Shown: piece by piece, positions 51,841 to 60,675 of the stretch | Layout of the letters: each line of letters begins with the position of its first letter | Position numbering within the stretch: the stretch's first letter is position 1 | Assembly: GCF_028595285.1 (NCBI RefSeq) | Contig: NZ_JAQQXQ010000003.1 | Span: 62,001 to 126,000, forward strand | Length of the DNA stretch: 64,000 bases | Direction: 5' to 3' | Source: Erythrobacter fulvus | GTDB lineage: Bacteria; Pseudomonadota; Alphaproteobacteria; Sphingomonadales; Sphingomonadaceae | Program-made: the position numbers and the translations under genes | The notes under the pieces: generated by a model | What the model was told of the DNA's origin: nothing | Databases searched by the model: none | Seen by the model: only the letters and a program-made list of their open reading frames with translations

Positions 51841-53793
51841 ATGCGCGGGGGACGGGCAACCGGATTACTGGCAGGTGCGGCGCTGCTGCTCGCATCCTGC
51901 GGGGGCGGTGACAGCCCGTCCAGCAATGGCGGTGCCACCGGCGGCGGCACGCCCCCTCCGCCGCCTCCTCCGCCGAGCGGCGGTGTCTATTCGATCCCGC
52001 CCGCGATCAGCCTTTCGGCTACCGATGTCGGCACTGTCATCGCGCAGGCTGCCGCCGAGGCGCGCAGCCGCAATGCGGCAGCGACCATCGCGGTGACCGA
52101 CCGCGTCGGCAATGTCCTTGCCGTCTTCGCCATGCCGGGAGCTGCGCCTACCGCGACCATTCCGGGTGCGCCCAATGGAGATGACATCGACATACAGGGG
52201 CTGACCATCCCCAGCGCCGGAGCAGCCATCGCCAAGGCAATCACTGGCGCTTATCTGTCGAGCGGCGGCAATGCCTTTTCCACCCGCACGGCGAGCATGA
52301 TCGTGCAGGAGCATTTTCCCCCGGCGCCGACCACCGCAGGACTGGAAAGCGGGCCGCTGTTCGGCGTGCAGTTCAGCCAGCTGCCGTGCTCCGATCTGTC
52401 CGCGCGGGCCAGCGAAGGACTGATCGGGCCCAAGCGTTCGCCGCTCGGCCTGTCGGCCGATCCGGGCGGCTTCCCGCTTTACCGCAACGGCGTTGTGATC
52501 GGCGGCGTGGGCGTGATTGCCGACGGGACTTACGGCTTCGATCCCAACGTGCTCGACCGCGACACCGATCTGGACGAGGCGATCGCGCTGGCAGGCACGG
52601 TGGGTTTCGAGGCACCGGTACGCATCCGCGCCGACAGGATCACCGCCGACGGCACGAGCTTGCGCTACACCGATGTGGAATACCCGCAGATCGGCAATGT
52701 CGCGGGGGCGAGCTTTGCCGGCACCGCGGGCGCGCTTCTGCCGGTGACGGGCTATTTCAGCGGCGCCGGCCTGCTGGCGGGCAGCGCCTACGGGACCGAG
52801 GCTTCGGGCATCCGCCCTTCGACCGCGGCCGAATTCTCGATCCGTGATGCCTTTGTGCTGTCCAACGGCGCGGGGGCCAACCGCTTCCCCGTGCGCGGCG
52901 GCACCGACGGAGCCGACATTGCCGCCCCGATCACCGCCGGCGAAGCGCAGGCGATCCTTGAAGAGGCCTTTACCGTGATGAGCCGCGCGCGGGCGCAGAT
53001 CCGCCAGCCGCTCGACAGCCGCGCGCAGGTCACGATCAGCCTTGTCGATACGCGCGGGCGGGTGCTGGGCATCGTGCGTTCGCCCGACGCGCCAATCTTC
53101 GGCATCGACGTGTCGTTGCAGAAAGCACGCACGGCCAATTTCTTCTCCGGGCCCTTTGCTGCGGGCGAGCTGCTGGCCGCGCCCGGCGAGGTGCCCGAAT
53201 TCGTCCAGCGCGTGCGGACTTTCCTCGGCGATCCGAACGCGTTGACCGGGACTTTCGCCTTTGCCGATCGTTCGGGCGGCAACCTGTCGCGCCCCTATTT
53301 CCCCGATGGCGAGGTGGGCCAGCCGCACGGCCCGCTGTCGCGTCCGATCCAGCAGTTCAACCCGTTCTCCACCGGTCTGCAAAGCGCGCTGGTGCTCGGC
53401 AATCTGGCCCAGCATCTCGGTTTTGTGACGGGCGCGAGCGCGACCGACACCCCGCGCGGCTGCACCGGCCTGCCGCAGATTGCCGGCGGCAATTCGCGTC
53501 TGGCCAACGGCATCCAGATCTTCCCCGGCTCTGTGCCCATCTACCGCAACGGCGTGCTGGTCGGCGGGATCGGGGTATCGGGCGACGGGATCGATCAGGA
53601 CGACATGATCAGCTTCCTCGGCCTCAATAATGCCGGCGTGCGGGTCGGCGGGATCGGCAATGCGCCCCGGGATATTCGCGCCGACCGCATTGTGGTGCAG
53701 GTCGGCGGCCGGCAGGTGCGGCTGCGCTACGTCAATTGCCCCTTCGCGCCGTTCCTCGACGATCCGACGCAAAACGTGTGCGAGGGATTGTAG
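51841..53793 (+). CDS. Lipoprotein with two GlcG/HbpS-like domains
   Basis: A 650-residue protein with a lipoprotein signal (LASC) and a Gly/Pro-rich linker. Two GlcG/HbpS-like domains follow. The first begins near residue 54 (LSATDVGTVIAQAAAEA) with PLYRNGVVIGGVGV near 215. The second begins near 363 (AQAILEEAF) with PIYRNGVLVGGIGVSGDG near 565. The family includes heme-binding proteins, so heme trafficking or a sensor role in the cytochrome operon is plausible; a redox role is not shown. It is 2 nt after the pentaheme gene and 1 nt before the beta-barrel gene. Confidence 0.8.
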   Translation: MRGGRATGLLAGAALLLASCGGGDSPSSNGGATGGGTPPPPPPPPSGGVYSIPPAISLSATDVGTVIAQAAAEARSRNAAATIAVTDRVGNVLAVFAMPGAAPTATIPGAPNGDDIDIQGLTIPSAGAAIAKAITGAYLSSGGNAFSTRTASMIVQEHFPPAPTTAGLESGPLFGVQFSQLPCSDLSARASEGLIGPKRSPLGLSADPGGFPLYRNGVVIGGVGVIADGTYGFDPNVLDRDTDLDEAIALAGTVGFEAPVRIRADRITADGTSLRYTDVEYPQIGNVAGASFAGTAGALLPVTGYFSGAGLLAGSAYGTEASGIRPSTAAEFSIRDAFVLSNGAGANRFPVRGGTDGADIAAPITAGEAQAILEEAFTVMSRARAQIRQPLDSRAQVTISLVDTRGRVLGIVRSPDAPIFGIDVSLQKARTANFFSGPFAAGELLAAPGEVPEFVQRVRTFLGDPNALTGTFAFADRSGGNLSRPYFPDGEVGQPHGPLSRPIQQFNPFSTGLQSALVLGNLAQHLGFVTGASATDTPRGCTGLPQIAGGNSRLANGIQIFPGSVPIYRNGVLVGGIGVSGDGIDQDDMISFLGLNNAGVRVGGIGNAPRDIRADRIVVQVGGRQVRLRYVNCPFAPFLDDPTQNVCEGL

Positions 53794-53794
53794 C

Positions 53795-55651
53795 ATGGCG
53801 TGGATGCTCCCTGCGCTGCTGCTGATGCAGGTCACCCCGCCGCCGCCGGAGGAGACGGCACCGCCCGTCGCCCCGCCGGGCGAGCAACCGGCGCGCGACT
53901 GGGAACAGGACATCCCGCCGGTCGATCCGGACATCATCGAAGGGCGCGAACGGCCCGGATACAATGCTCCGCTGCCCGACAAGATCGAGCAGGAGAACGA
54001 AGGCGCGATCCGTGCGCCGCCGCCGCAAGCCTTCCCCACCGATCAGCTGCCAATCCCCGATCGCTGGCGGTTGATCGAGAGCCTCGGCCTGGTGCGCGAG
54101 AACCTGCTCGATCCCTATAACCAGAACACCTACAAGGGCGACCGACCGATCAACCGCGCCAAGGTGCCGTGGCTGCCGATCAAGGGCGATGACTGGTTCT
54201 TCGTCGCCAACCTGATTTCCGATTCCGTCTACGAACCGCGCACCTTCCCCATCCCTGTGGGTGTGCAGACCACCGAGGATCCCGACCGGATCGATGTGTT
54301 CGGTGATGATTTCAGTCAGGTGTTCAGCCAGACCTTCATCGCCGGCTTCGCGCTGCTGAAGGGTTCGACCACCTTCAAGCCGCCGACGATCGAATACCGC
54401 GTCACGCTGGCCTACAACGTCAATTACGTCGATGTGCCCGAACGCCGTGTGCTGTTCGTCGAACCTTCGCGCCCCAGCCACCGGCTCGACCAGTTTCTCG
54501 GGGTGCAGGAAGCCTTCGTCGATTACCACTTCAGCCAGTTCGACAATGACAGGTTCGATTTCATCTCGATCCGCGCGGGCATCCAGCCGTTCCAGTCGGA
54601 TTTCCGCGGCTTCCTATTCAACGATCAGCAATTGGGCGTGCGTCTGTTCGGATCGCGCGACAACAACCGCTTCCAGTTCAACCTCGGCGCATTCTGGCGG
54701 CTGGAGAAGGATACCAACAGCGGTCTGAATGCGATCCTGCGGTCCCCGCGCGACGATTTCGTGTTCGTCGCCAACGCCTATCGCCAGGACTTCCTGATCC
54801 CGGCGCTGACCAGCCAGTTCACCGTGGTCTACAACATGAACCGCGAGGCGGACGATATCCAGATCGACACCAACGGCTTCCCGGTACGCCCGGCGCTGCT
54901 GGGGACGCTGCGGGGCCGCGAATACGACGTCGTCTATCTGGGCTACAATGTCGACGGCCGGGTGGGCCGCGTGAACCTGACGGGCAGCTTATACTGGGCA
55001 CTGGGAGAGGACCGGAACAGCTTCTTCACCGACCGTCCGGCTGACATCAATGCTCAGTTCGCCGCGCTGGAGGCCAGTTACGACAAGGACTGGATGCGCT
55101 TCCGCATGTCGGGTGCCTATGCCAGCGGCGACAGCGATCCCTATGACGACACCGAAGGCGGGTTCGATGCGATCTTCGAAAACCCCGTCTTCGCCGGCGC
55201 CGACACGTCCTACTGGATCCGGCAGACCATTCCCTTTGCCGGCGGCGGGCGTGCGATTGCCGTCAACGGGCGCAACGGCATCCTCAATTCGCTGCGTTCC
55301 TCGAAAGAGCAGGGGCAGAGCAATTTCAACAACCCCGGCCTGATGCTGTTGGGGCTTGGCGCCGATTTCGACCTGACGCCCGAATTCCGCCTGTCGGCCA
55401 ATGCCAATCACCTGTGGTTCGAGAACACATCGAACCTCGAAGTGCTGCGCAACGAAGGCTCGATCCCCAAAGAGATCGGCTTCGACCTGTCGGCGGCGGC
55501 GATCTGGCGGCCCAAGGCGACGCAGAACATCGTCATGCGTTTGTCGGCGGCGACGCTGGTGGCGGGTGACGGTTTCCGCGACCTGTTCGACAATCTCTGG
55601 GGACAGAAGGAGTTCTACTCCATCCTCGCCAACGTGGTGCTGACCTACTGA
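53795..55651 (+). CDS. Predicted outer-membrane beta-barrel (porin-like) of the cytochrome operon
   Basis: A 618-residue protein with a short hydrophobic start (MAWMLPALLLMQ) and a Pro-rich N terminus. Residues about 130-618 show alternating beta-strand segments with many aromatic ends, and it closes with VVLTY, a plausible beta-signal. It resembles large outer-membrane porin-like proteins of the alginate-export type, but no named family was recognised. Its place between the GlcG lipoprotein and a decaheme cytochrome suggests a pore housing or docking cytochromes, as MtrB does with MtrA, without sequence proof. Confidence 0.65.
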   Translation: MAWMLPALLLMQVTPPPPEETAPPVAPPGEQPARDWEQDIPPVDPDIIEGRERPGYNAPLPDKIEQENEGAIRAPPPQAFPTDQLPIPDRWRLIESLGLVRENLLDPYNQNTYKGDRPINRAKVPWLPIKGDDWFFVANLISDSVYEPRTFPIPVGVQTTEDPDRIDVFGDDFSQVFSQTFIAGFALLKGSTTFKPPTIEYRVTLAYNVNYVDVPERRVLFVEPSRPSHRLDQFLGVQEAFVDYHFSQFDNDRFDFISIRAGIQPFQSDFRGFLFNDQQLGVRLFGSRDNNRFQFNLGAFWRLEKDTNSGLNAILRSPRDDFVFVANAYRQDFLIPALTSQFTVVYNMNREADDIQIDTNGFPVRPALLGTLRGREYDVVYLGYNVDGRVGRVNLTGSLYWALGEDRNSFFTDRPADINAQFAALEASYDKDWMRFRMSGAYASGDSDPYDDTEGGFDAIFENPVFAGADTSYWIRQTIPFAGGGRAIAVNGRNGILNSLRSSKEQGQSNFNNPGLMLLGLGADFDLTPEFRLSANANHLWFENTSNLEVLRNEGSIPKEIGFDLSAAAIWRPKATQNIVMRLSAATLVAGDGFRDLFDNLWGQKEFYSILANVVLTY

Positions 55652-58600
55652 TGTTGACGCTTGCCCGACCCTTTGCCCGTCATATCGCGCTGCTTATTGC
55701 AGCGGCGTTCCTTGCGCTCGCGCTGTTCGCGGGCGACACCATGGCGGCGGACAAGGAAAAGCCGGTCAAGCGCGATTACTCCCGCGTCATCGCACCGCCC
55801 GCGCCGCAGCGGCAATCGGTGGCGGAGATGAACGCCAAGTCCGAAGGCTGCAACACCTGCCATGTGAAGTCCGACGCGCCGACCATGCACCTGACGCCTG
55901 CGGTGCGGCTGGGCTGCACCGATTGCCACGGCGGCGACGCGACGGTGCGCGGGGATTCCGAGCTGCCGCATGATCACCCCGATTATGTCGCTGCGCGCGA
56001 CCGGGCGCATGTGCTGCCCAAATATCCCGACAGCTGGCATTTCCCGTCATCGGCCAACCCGAAGCGGTCCTATGCGCTGCTCAACAAGGAGGCGCCGGAG
56101 TTCATCAAGTTCGTGAACCCATCGGACTACCGCGTTGCGCGCGAGGCCTGCGGTTCGTGCCACATCCAGGCGATCGAGGCGGCGGAACGTTCGATCATGG
56201 CGACCGGCGCGATGCTGTGGGGCGGGGCGAGCTACAATAACGGGATCCTGCCGTTCAAGAACTACCTGCTGGGCGAGGCTTACACCCGCAAGGGCGAAGC
56301 GGCGAAGATCACCTCACCGGGCGCCGCGCCGGACGGCAAGCTTTCGACCGAACAGGTCGCACGCGGGGTGCTGGCCGAGCTTTATCCGCTGCCGACCTGG
56401 CACGTGATCCCGCCGGGCGACATCTTCCGCGTGTTCGAGCGCGGCGGGCGCACCATCAATTCGCAATTCCCTGAAATCGGTCTGCCGAACCCGACAGGCC
56501 AGATTCAGCGGCTGGAAGAGCCGGGGCGGCCCGATCTCAAGCAGTCGAACCGCGGCCCCGGCACCGGCCTGCGTGTGGCGATCCCGGCGCTCAACATCCA
56601 CAAGACCCGCCTCAACGATCCTTTCACCTGGTTCATGGGCACCAATGATCAGCCGGGCGATTACCGCCATTCGGGCTGCGCGAGCTGCCACGTCGTCTAT
56701 GCCAATGACCGCGAGCCGCGCCATTCGCTGATTTATGCGCAATACGGGCGCGACGGGCAGTCGATCACGGTCGATCCCACCATCGCCAGCAAGATCGAGC
56801 ACGCGGCCGGTTATGGCGAGAAAAAAGCCGGGCATGGCGCGGTGAAGGAGCCCGGACACGGCGCGGATGACGGCCATGGCCACGGCACACAGGACGACGA
56901 TGCGTTGCTGACGCCGGACGGGCAGGTGAAGGAAAAGGGGCACCCGCTCCAGCACGTCTTCACCCGCGCGATCCCCACCAGCCAGTGCATGAATTGCCAC
57001 ATGCACCAGCCCAATATCTTCCTGAATTCCTACCTCGGCTACACCATGTGGGATTACGAATCCGACGCGCCCGCGATGTGGCCGAAGGAGCAGAAATATC
57101 CCACCGCCGAGGAAGTCCGCGCCGTCACTGATCGCAACCCCGAAGGGGCCGCGCCAAGGGGCAAGTGGGCCGATCTCGATTTCCTTCGCAACGTCTACGA
57201 TCTGAACCCGACGCTGAAGGACACCCAGTTTGCCGATTATCACGGCCACGGCTGGAATTTCCGAGCGATCTTCAAGCGCGACCGCGAAGGCAACCTGCTC
57301 GATGCGGAAGGCAATATCGTCGATCCCGACGATCCGGAAAAATGGCGCAAGCAGGGTGAGGGCAAATTCGTCCAGCCTGGCACCAATCCGGGCAAGGCAG
57401 TGCACCTGATGAGCATCCACGCCGAAGTCGGGATGCAATGCGCCGATTGCCATTACGAACAGGACAGCCACGGTAACGGGCTGATCTATGGCGAAGTCGC
57501 CAACGCGATCGAGATCGGGTGCAAGGACTGCCACGGCACGCCCGACGCCTATCCCACGCTGCGCACCAGCGGCCCCGCCGCGCCGCCCGAAGGCCACGAC
57601 ATGGCCCTGCTGCGCAATCCCGACGGCCAGCGCCGGTTCGAATGGATCGAAGGCGAGGACGGACAGCGCAAGCTGATCCAGCGTTCGATCGTCGATCCCA
57701 AGCTTTCGTGGGAGGTCAGCCTCGTCAAGGATTCGGTCGACCCGTCGACCCCGGTGTTCAACGCCAAGGCGGCGCGGGCCAAGCTAGTCAGCCGGTACGG
57801 CGCGGAAACGGGCAATTTCGAATTCGGCACCGGCATTGCGGAAGGCGACCGCGCCCACCGCGATCCGGAAATGGCTTGCTTCACGTGCCACCTGTCATGG
57901 ACGACCTCTTGCGGCGGGTGCCACCTGCCGATCGAGGCCAACTGGAAGACCAAGAGCCACCGCTACGAAGGCGGAGAGACACGCAATTTCGCGACCTACA
58001 ACCCGCAGGTCGCGCGCGACCAGATGTTCCAGCTGGGCAAGCACATGACCACCAAGGGTAGCCAGATCGCGCCCGTGCGTTCGTCCTCGGCGCTGGTGCT
58101 GTCATCGACCAACATCAACCGCGAACGCATCTATGTGCAGCAGCCGCCCATATCCGCCATCGGCTTTTCCTCGCAGGCCTTCGCGCCGCATTTCCCGCAC
58201 ACCGTGCGCAAGACCGAGACCAAGACCTGCTCGGACTGCCACCTGTCGGACAAGGACGATAACAATGCGATCATGGCGCAGCTGCTGCTGCTCGGCACCA
58301 ATTACGTCAATTTCGTCGGGCTGAATGCGTGGACCGGCCTGGAAGGCGGTTTCCAGGCGACGCGCGTTACCGAATATGACGAACCGCAGGCGGTGATCGG
58401 ATCGTACCTCCACCGCTACGCCTATCCCGATTACTGGCGCATGCATGTCGAGGATAATGGCCGCGAGCTGAAGAACTGGGTGCGGGGCAAGGCCTTCGAC
58501 AAGAACCTGTCGGGCGAAACCCATCCTTTTGAGGAATTCGTCAACGTGCATGAAGGCACGCCCGGCCCGGTCGGCTGTCTGCAATTGCGCGGCGAATACA

Positions 58601-59772
58601 TGTTCGTGGCCGAAGGCAAGGGCGGGTTCACCGCCTATGACGTGGCAAGCATCGCCAACAAGGGCACGTCGGAGCGCATCCTCAAAGGGCCGTTCTCTCC
58701 GCTCGGCCATGACACCAACGTCAAGACGACGAACGCCACCTGCATGGCGCTCGCCACCAATCAGGCGATCGCGCCGACGCGCAACACCCCCGAAATGCGC
58801 GAGATGAACCAGGAACAGCCGTTCCTGCCGATCTACAACTACGCGGTGGTGACCGACAGTGTGGAGGGCCTGATCCTCGTCAACGTCAACACGCTGGCGG
58901 ACGGCGAATTCCGCAACAACAAGCTGCGCCGCAAGACATTCGCCGACGGGTCGGATGCGTGGAATCCGGGCGGGGTGCTGGACGGGGCGCGGCATATCCA
59001 TCTCGCAGGCGAGATCGCCTATGTCACTGCGGCCAAGGGCCTTGTGGTGGTTGATCTTGCCGATCCCGACAGCCCGAAACTGGCGGCGGTGCGGCCGCTG
59101 CGCGACGCGCGGGCGAGCGCGATCCAGTTCCGTTACCTGTGGGTGTCGGACGCCGATGGGGTGAAGCTGTTCGACGTCACCGATCTGCGCAACCCGGTGG
59201 CGGTGCCCCAGGCCACCGTTCCGCTCGCCGATGCGCGCCGCATTTATGTCGCGCGCACTTATGCCTATGTCGCGGCCAAGAGCGAGGGTCTGGTGATCCT
59301 TGACGTCAAGAACCCGCTGTCTCCGCGGATCCACCAGAAGGTGACGCTGGGCGGCGCGCTGAACGATGCCGAGGACGTGATCGTGGGCACCACCAATGCC
59401 TCGCTGATTGCCTATGTCGCAGACGGGCGGAACGGCATGAAGGTGCTGCAACTGACCAGCCCCGACAGCCAGCGCAATTTCTACGGTTTTTCCCCTGCGC
59501 CGGTGCCCGAACTGATCGCCTGGGCCAAAACGCCGACGCCGGCGATTGCGCTGTCCAAGGGCCTCGACCGCGATCGTGCGGTGGACGAGACCGGCGGGCA
59601 GATGGCGGTGTTCGGCCGGCTCGGCTCGCGACCCTTCACCCGGCCCGAGATGGAGCGGCTGTTCATGACCCGCAGCGGCGTGCCGTGGAAGGTTTCCGAC
59701 GCGGTCGATATGACGCGCTGGGTCGGGATTGCGCCGCAGGGTGTGCTGCGGGCAGAGGCGCGGACGAAATAG
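55651..59772 (+). CDS. Decaheme c-type cytochrome fused to LVIVD-type beta-propeller repeats
   Basis: A 1373-residue exported protein. A signal peptide (ALFAGDTMAAD) precedes a 900-residue region with ten CXXCH motifs: CNTCH, CTDCH, CGSCH, CASCH, CMNCH, CADCH, CKDCH, CFTCH, CGGCH and CSDCH. The C-terminal 350 residues have LVIVD-type repeats (GLVVVDLADPDSPKLA, GVKLFDVTDLRNPVA, GLVILDVKNPLSPRI) that form a propeller. The start overlaps the barrel stop by 1 nt (TGATG). It is the last gene before the convergent operon. It is likely an extracellular or periplasmic electron carrier; the substrate is unknown. Confidence 0.92.
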   Translation: MLTLARPFARHIALLIAAAFLALALFAGDTMAADKEKPVKRDYSRVIAPPAPQRQSVAEMNAKSEGCNTCHVKSDAPTMHLTPAVRLGCTDCHGGDATVRGDSELPHDHPDYVAARDRAHVLPKYPDSWHFPSSANPKRSYALLNKEAPEFIKFVNPSDYRVAREACGSCHIQAIEAAERSIMATGAMLWGGASYNNGILPFKNYLLGEAYTRKGEAAKITSPGAAPDGKLSTEQVARGVLAELYPLPTWHVIPPGDIFRVFERGGRTINSQFPEIGLPNPTGQIQRLEEPGRPDLKQSNRGPGTGLRVAIPALNIHKTRLNDPFTWFMGTNDQPGDYRHSGCASCHVVYANDREPRHSLIYAQYGRDGQSITVDPTIASKIEHAAGYGEKKAGHGAVKEPGHGADDGHGHGTQDDDALLTPDGQVKEKGHPLQHVFTRAIPTSQCMNCHMHQPNIFLNSYLGYTMWDYESDAPAMWPKEQKYPTAEEVRAVTDRNPEGAAPRGKWADLDFLRNVYDLNPTLKDTQFADYHGHGWNFRAIFKRDREGNLLDAEGNIVDPDDPEKWRKQGEGKFVQPGTNPGKAVHLMSIHAEVGMQCADCHYEQDSHGNGLIYGEVANAIEIGCKDCHGTPDAYPTLRTSGPAAPPEGHDMALLRNPDGQRRFEWIEGEDGQRKLIQRSIVDPKLSWEVSLVKDSVDPSTPVFNAKAARAKLVSRYGAETGNFEFGTGIAEGDRAHRDPEMACFTCHLSWTTSCGGCHLPIEANWKTKSHRYEGGETRNFATYNPQVARDQMFQLGKHMTTKGSQIAPVRSSSALVLSSTNINRERIYVQQPPISAIGFSSQAFAPHFPHTVRKTETKTCSDCHLSDKDDNNAIMAQLLLLGTNYVNFVGLNAWTGLEGGFQATRVTEYDEPQAVIGSYLHRYAYPDYWRMHVEDNGRELKNWVRGKAFDKNLSGETHPFEEFVNVHEGTPGPVGCLQLRGEYMFVAEGKGGFTAYDVASIANKGTSERILKGPFSPLGHDTNVKTTNATCMALATNQAIAPTRNTPEMREMNQEQPFLPIYNYAVVTDSVEGLILVNVNTLADGEFRNNKLRRKTFADGSDAWNPGGVLDGARHIHLAGEIAYVTAAKGLVVVDLADPDSPKLAAVRPLRDARASAIQFRYLWVSDADGVKLFDVTDLRNPVAVPQATVPLADARRIYVARTYAYVAAKSEGLVILDVKNPLSPRIHQKVTLGGALNDAEDVIVGTTNASLIAYVADGRNGMKVLQLTSPDSQRNFYGFSPAPVPELIAWAKTPTPAIALSKGLDRDRAVDETGGQMAVFGRLGSRPFTRPEMERLFMTRSGVPWKVSDAVDMTRWVGIAPQGVLRAEARTK

Positions 59773-59785
59773 GCGGGGTCGGGCG

Positions 59786-60673
59786 CTATTCGCGCTCGGC
59801 GAACATGCCTTCAATCATCGGTTGCAGCCCCGCGTGGAAGCGGGCGAGCACTTGCCAGTCACCGACACGCTCGTAATGCGAAACGAGGGTCGCCCCGTCC
59901 CAGCGGTGCAGCGCGTAGGTCGGCGGTTCGGTGGTGATGAGCTCGCGATCGTCGGGCACGTCCTTGTCGATCGGGGTCAGGTCCATTGCCACCAGCGGCG
60001 CGACCGAGGGTGTCACGCCGAGAGGGATGCCCGCGAATTGCGTGGTGATCTGGCGGTGCAGATGTCCGCAATGGATCGCCTGCACCTGCGATTGGCCGGT
60101 GAGCACCTCGCGCAGACGCTCCATCCACGGCTCGTCAGGGGCAGGGTCCATCCAGTCGATCCCCGCGACCACCGGCGGGTGGTGCATGAAGATCAGCGTC
60201 GGCTGTTCTGACGCTTCGGTCAGACGATCGCCCAGCCACCGGGCGCGGCTTTCGCAGAAGGCGCCGCCGTGGCGGCCATCCTCGAGCGTGTCGAGGCAGA
60301 TGATGCGCAGGCCCAGTGGCGCCTCGATCACGTAATGCAGGAAGCCGCCGTCTGCCGGCACGACCTGCGGGAAGGCACTCAGTAAGCCTTCGCGGCTGTC
60401 GTGATTGCCCACCATCGGGACGATCGGGAAGGGGCAGTCCTTCAGCAGCGCGGCAGTCTTGGCGAAGCTTTCCGCATCGCCGTGATCGGTGATGTCGCCC
60501 GACAGCACCAGCATGTCCGGCACATTCGGGCCGGTGAGCAGCCGTTCGAGCGTGGCGCGGAAGCGGGTGAGGTTGAGCTCCTCGGGAAGCTCGTCGGGGG
60601 CGAAGCCGACATGAATATCGGTCATCTGCGCAATCAGCACAGCGCGTTGCGATGAGGCTGCGAGCCGGGCCAT
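59786..60673 (-). CDS. Calcineurin-like metallophosphoesterase (CpdA-type 3',5'-cyclic nucleotide phosphodiesterase-like)
   Basis: A 295-residue enzyme without a signal peptide. The metal motifs TDIH, GDITDHG, GNHD, HHPP and GHLH are all present, as in class III cyclic-nucleotide phosphodiesterases. It would hydrolyse cAMP or a related phosphodiester in the cytoplasm. It is the last gene of the minus-strand operon, 2 nt after the FHA-decaheme gene, and lies near the CHASE2 cyclase on the other strand, so a cAMP signal for this locus is a reasonable guess. Confidence 0.85.
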   Translation of the reverse strand: MARLAASSQRAVLIAQMTDIHVGFAPDELPEELNLTRFRATLERLLTGPNVPDMLVLSGDITDHGDAESFAKTAALLKDCPFPIVPMVGNHDSREGLLSAFPQVVPADGGFLHYVIEAPLGLRIICLDTLEDGRHGGAFCESRARWLGDRLTEASEQPTLIFMHHPPVVAGIDWMDPAPDEPWMERLREVLTGQSQVQAIHCGHLHRQITTQFAGIPLGVTPSVAPLVAMDLTPIDKDVPDDRELITTEPPTYALHRWDGATLVSHYERVGDWQVLARFHAGLQPMIEGMFAERE

Positions 60674-60675
60674 GT

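Noticed and set aside
53795..55651. Assignment of the barrel as an MtrB/PioB orthologue
   Set aside because: No MtrB-like N-terminal Cys motif or other sequence signature was recognised; only position suggests a similar role.
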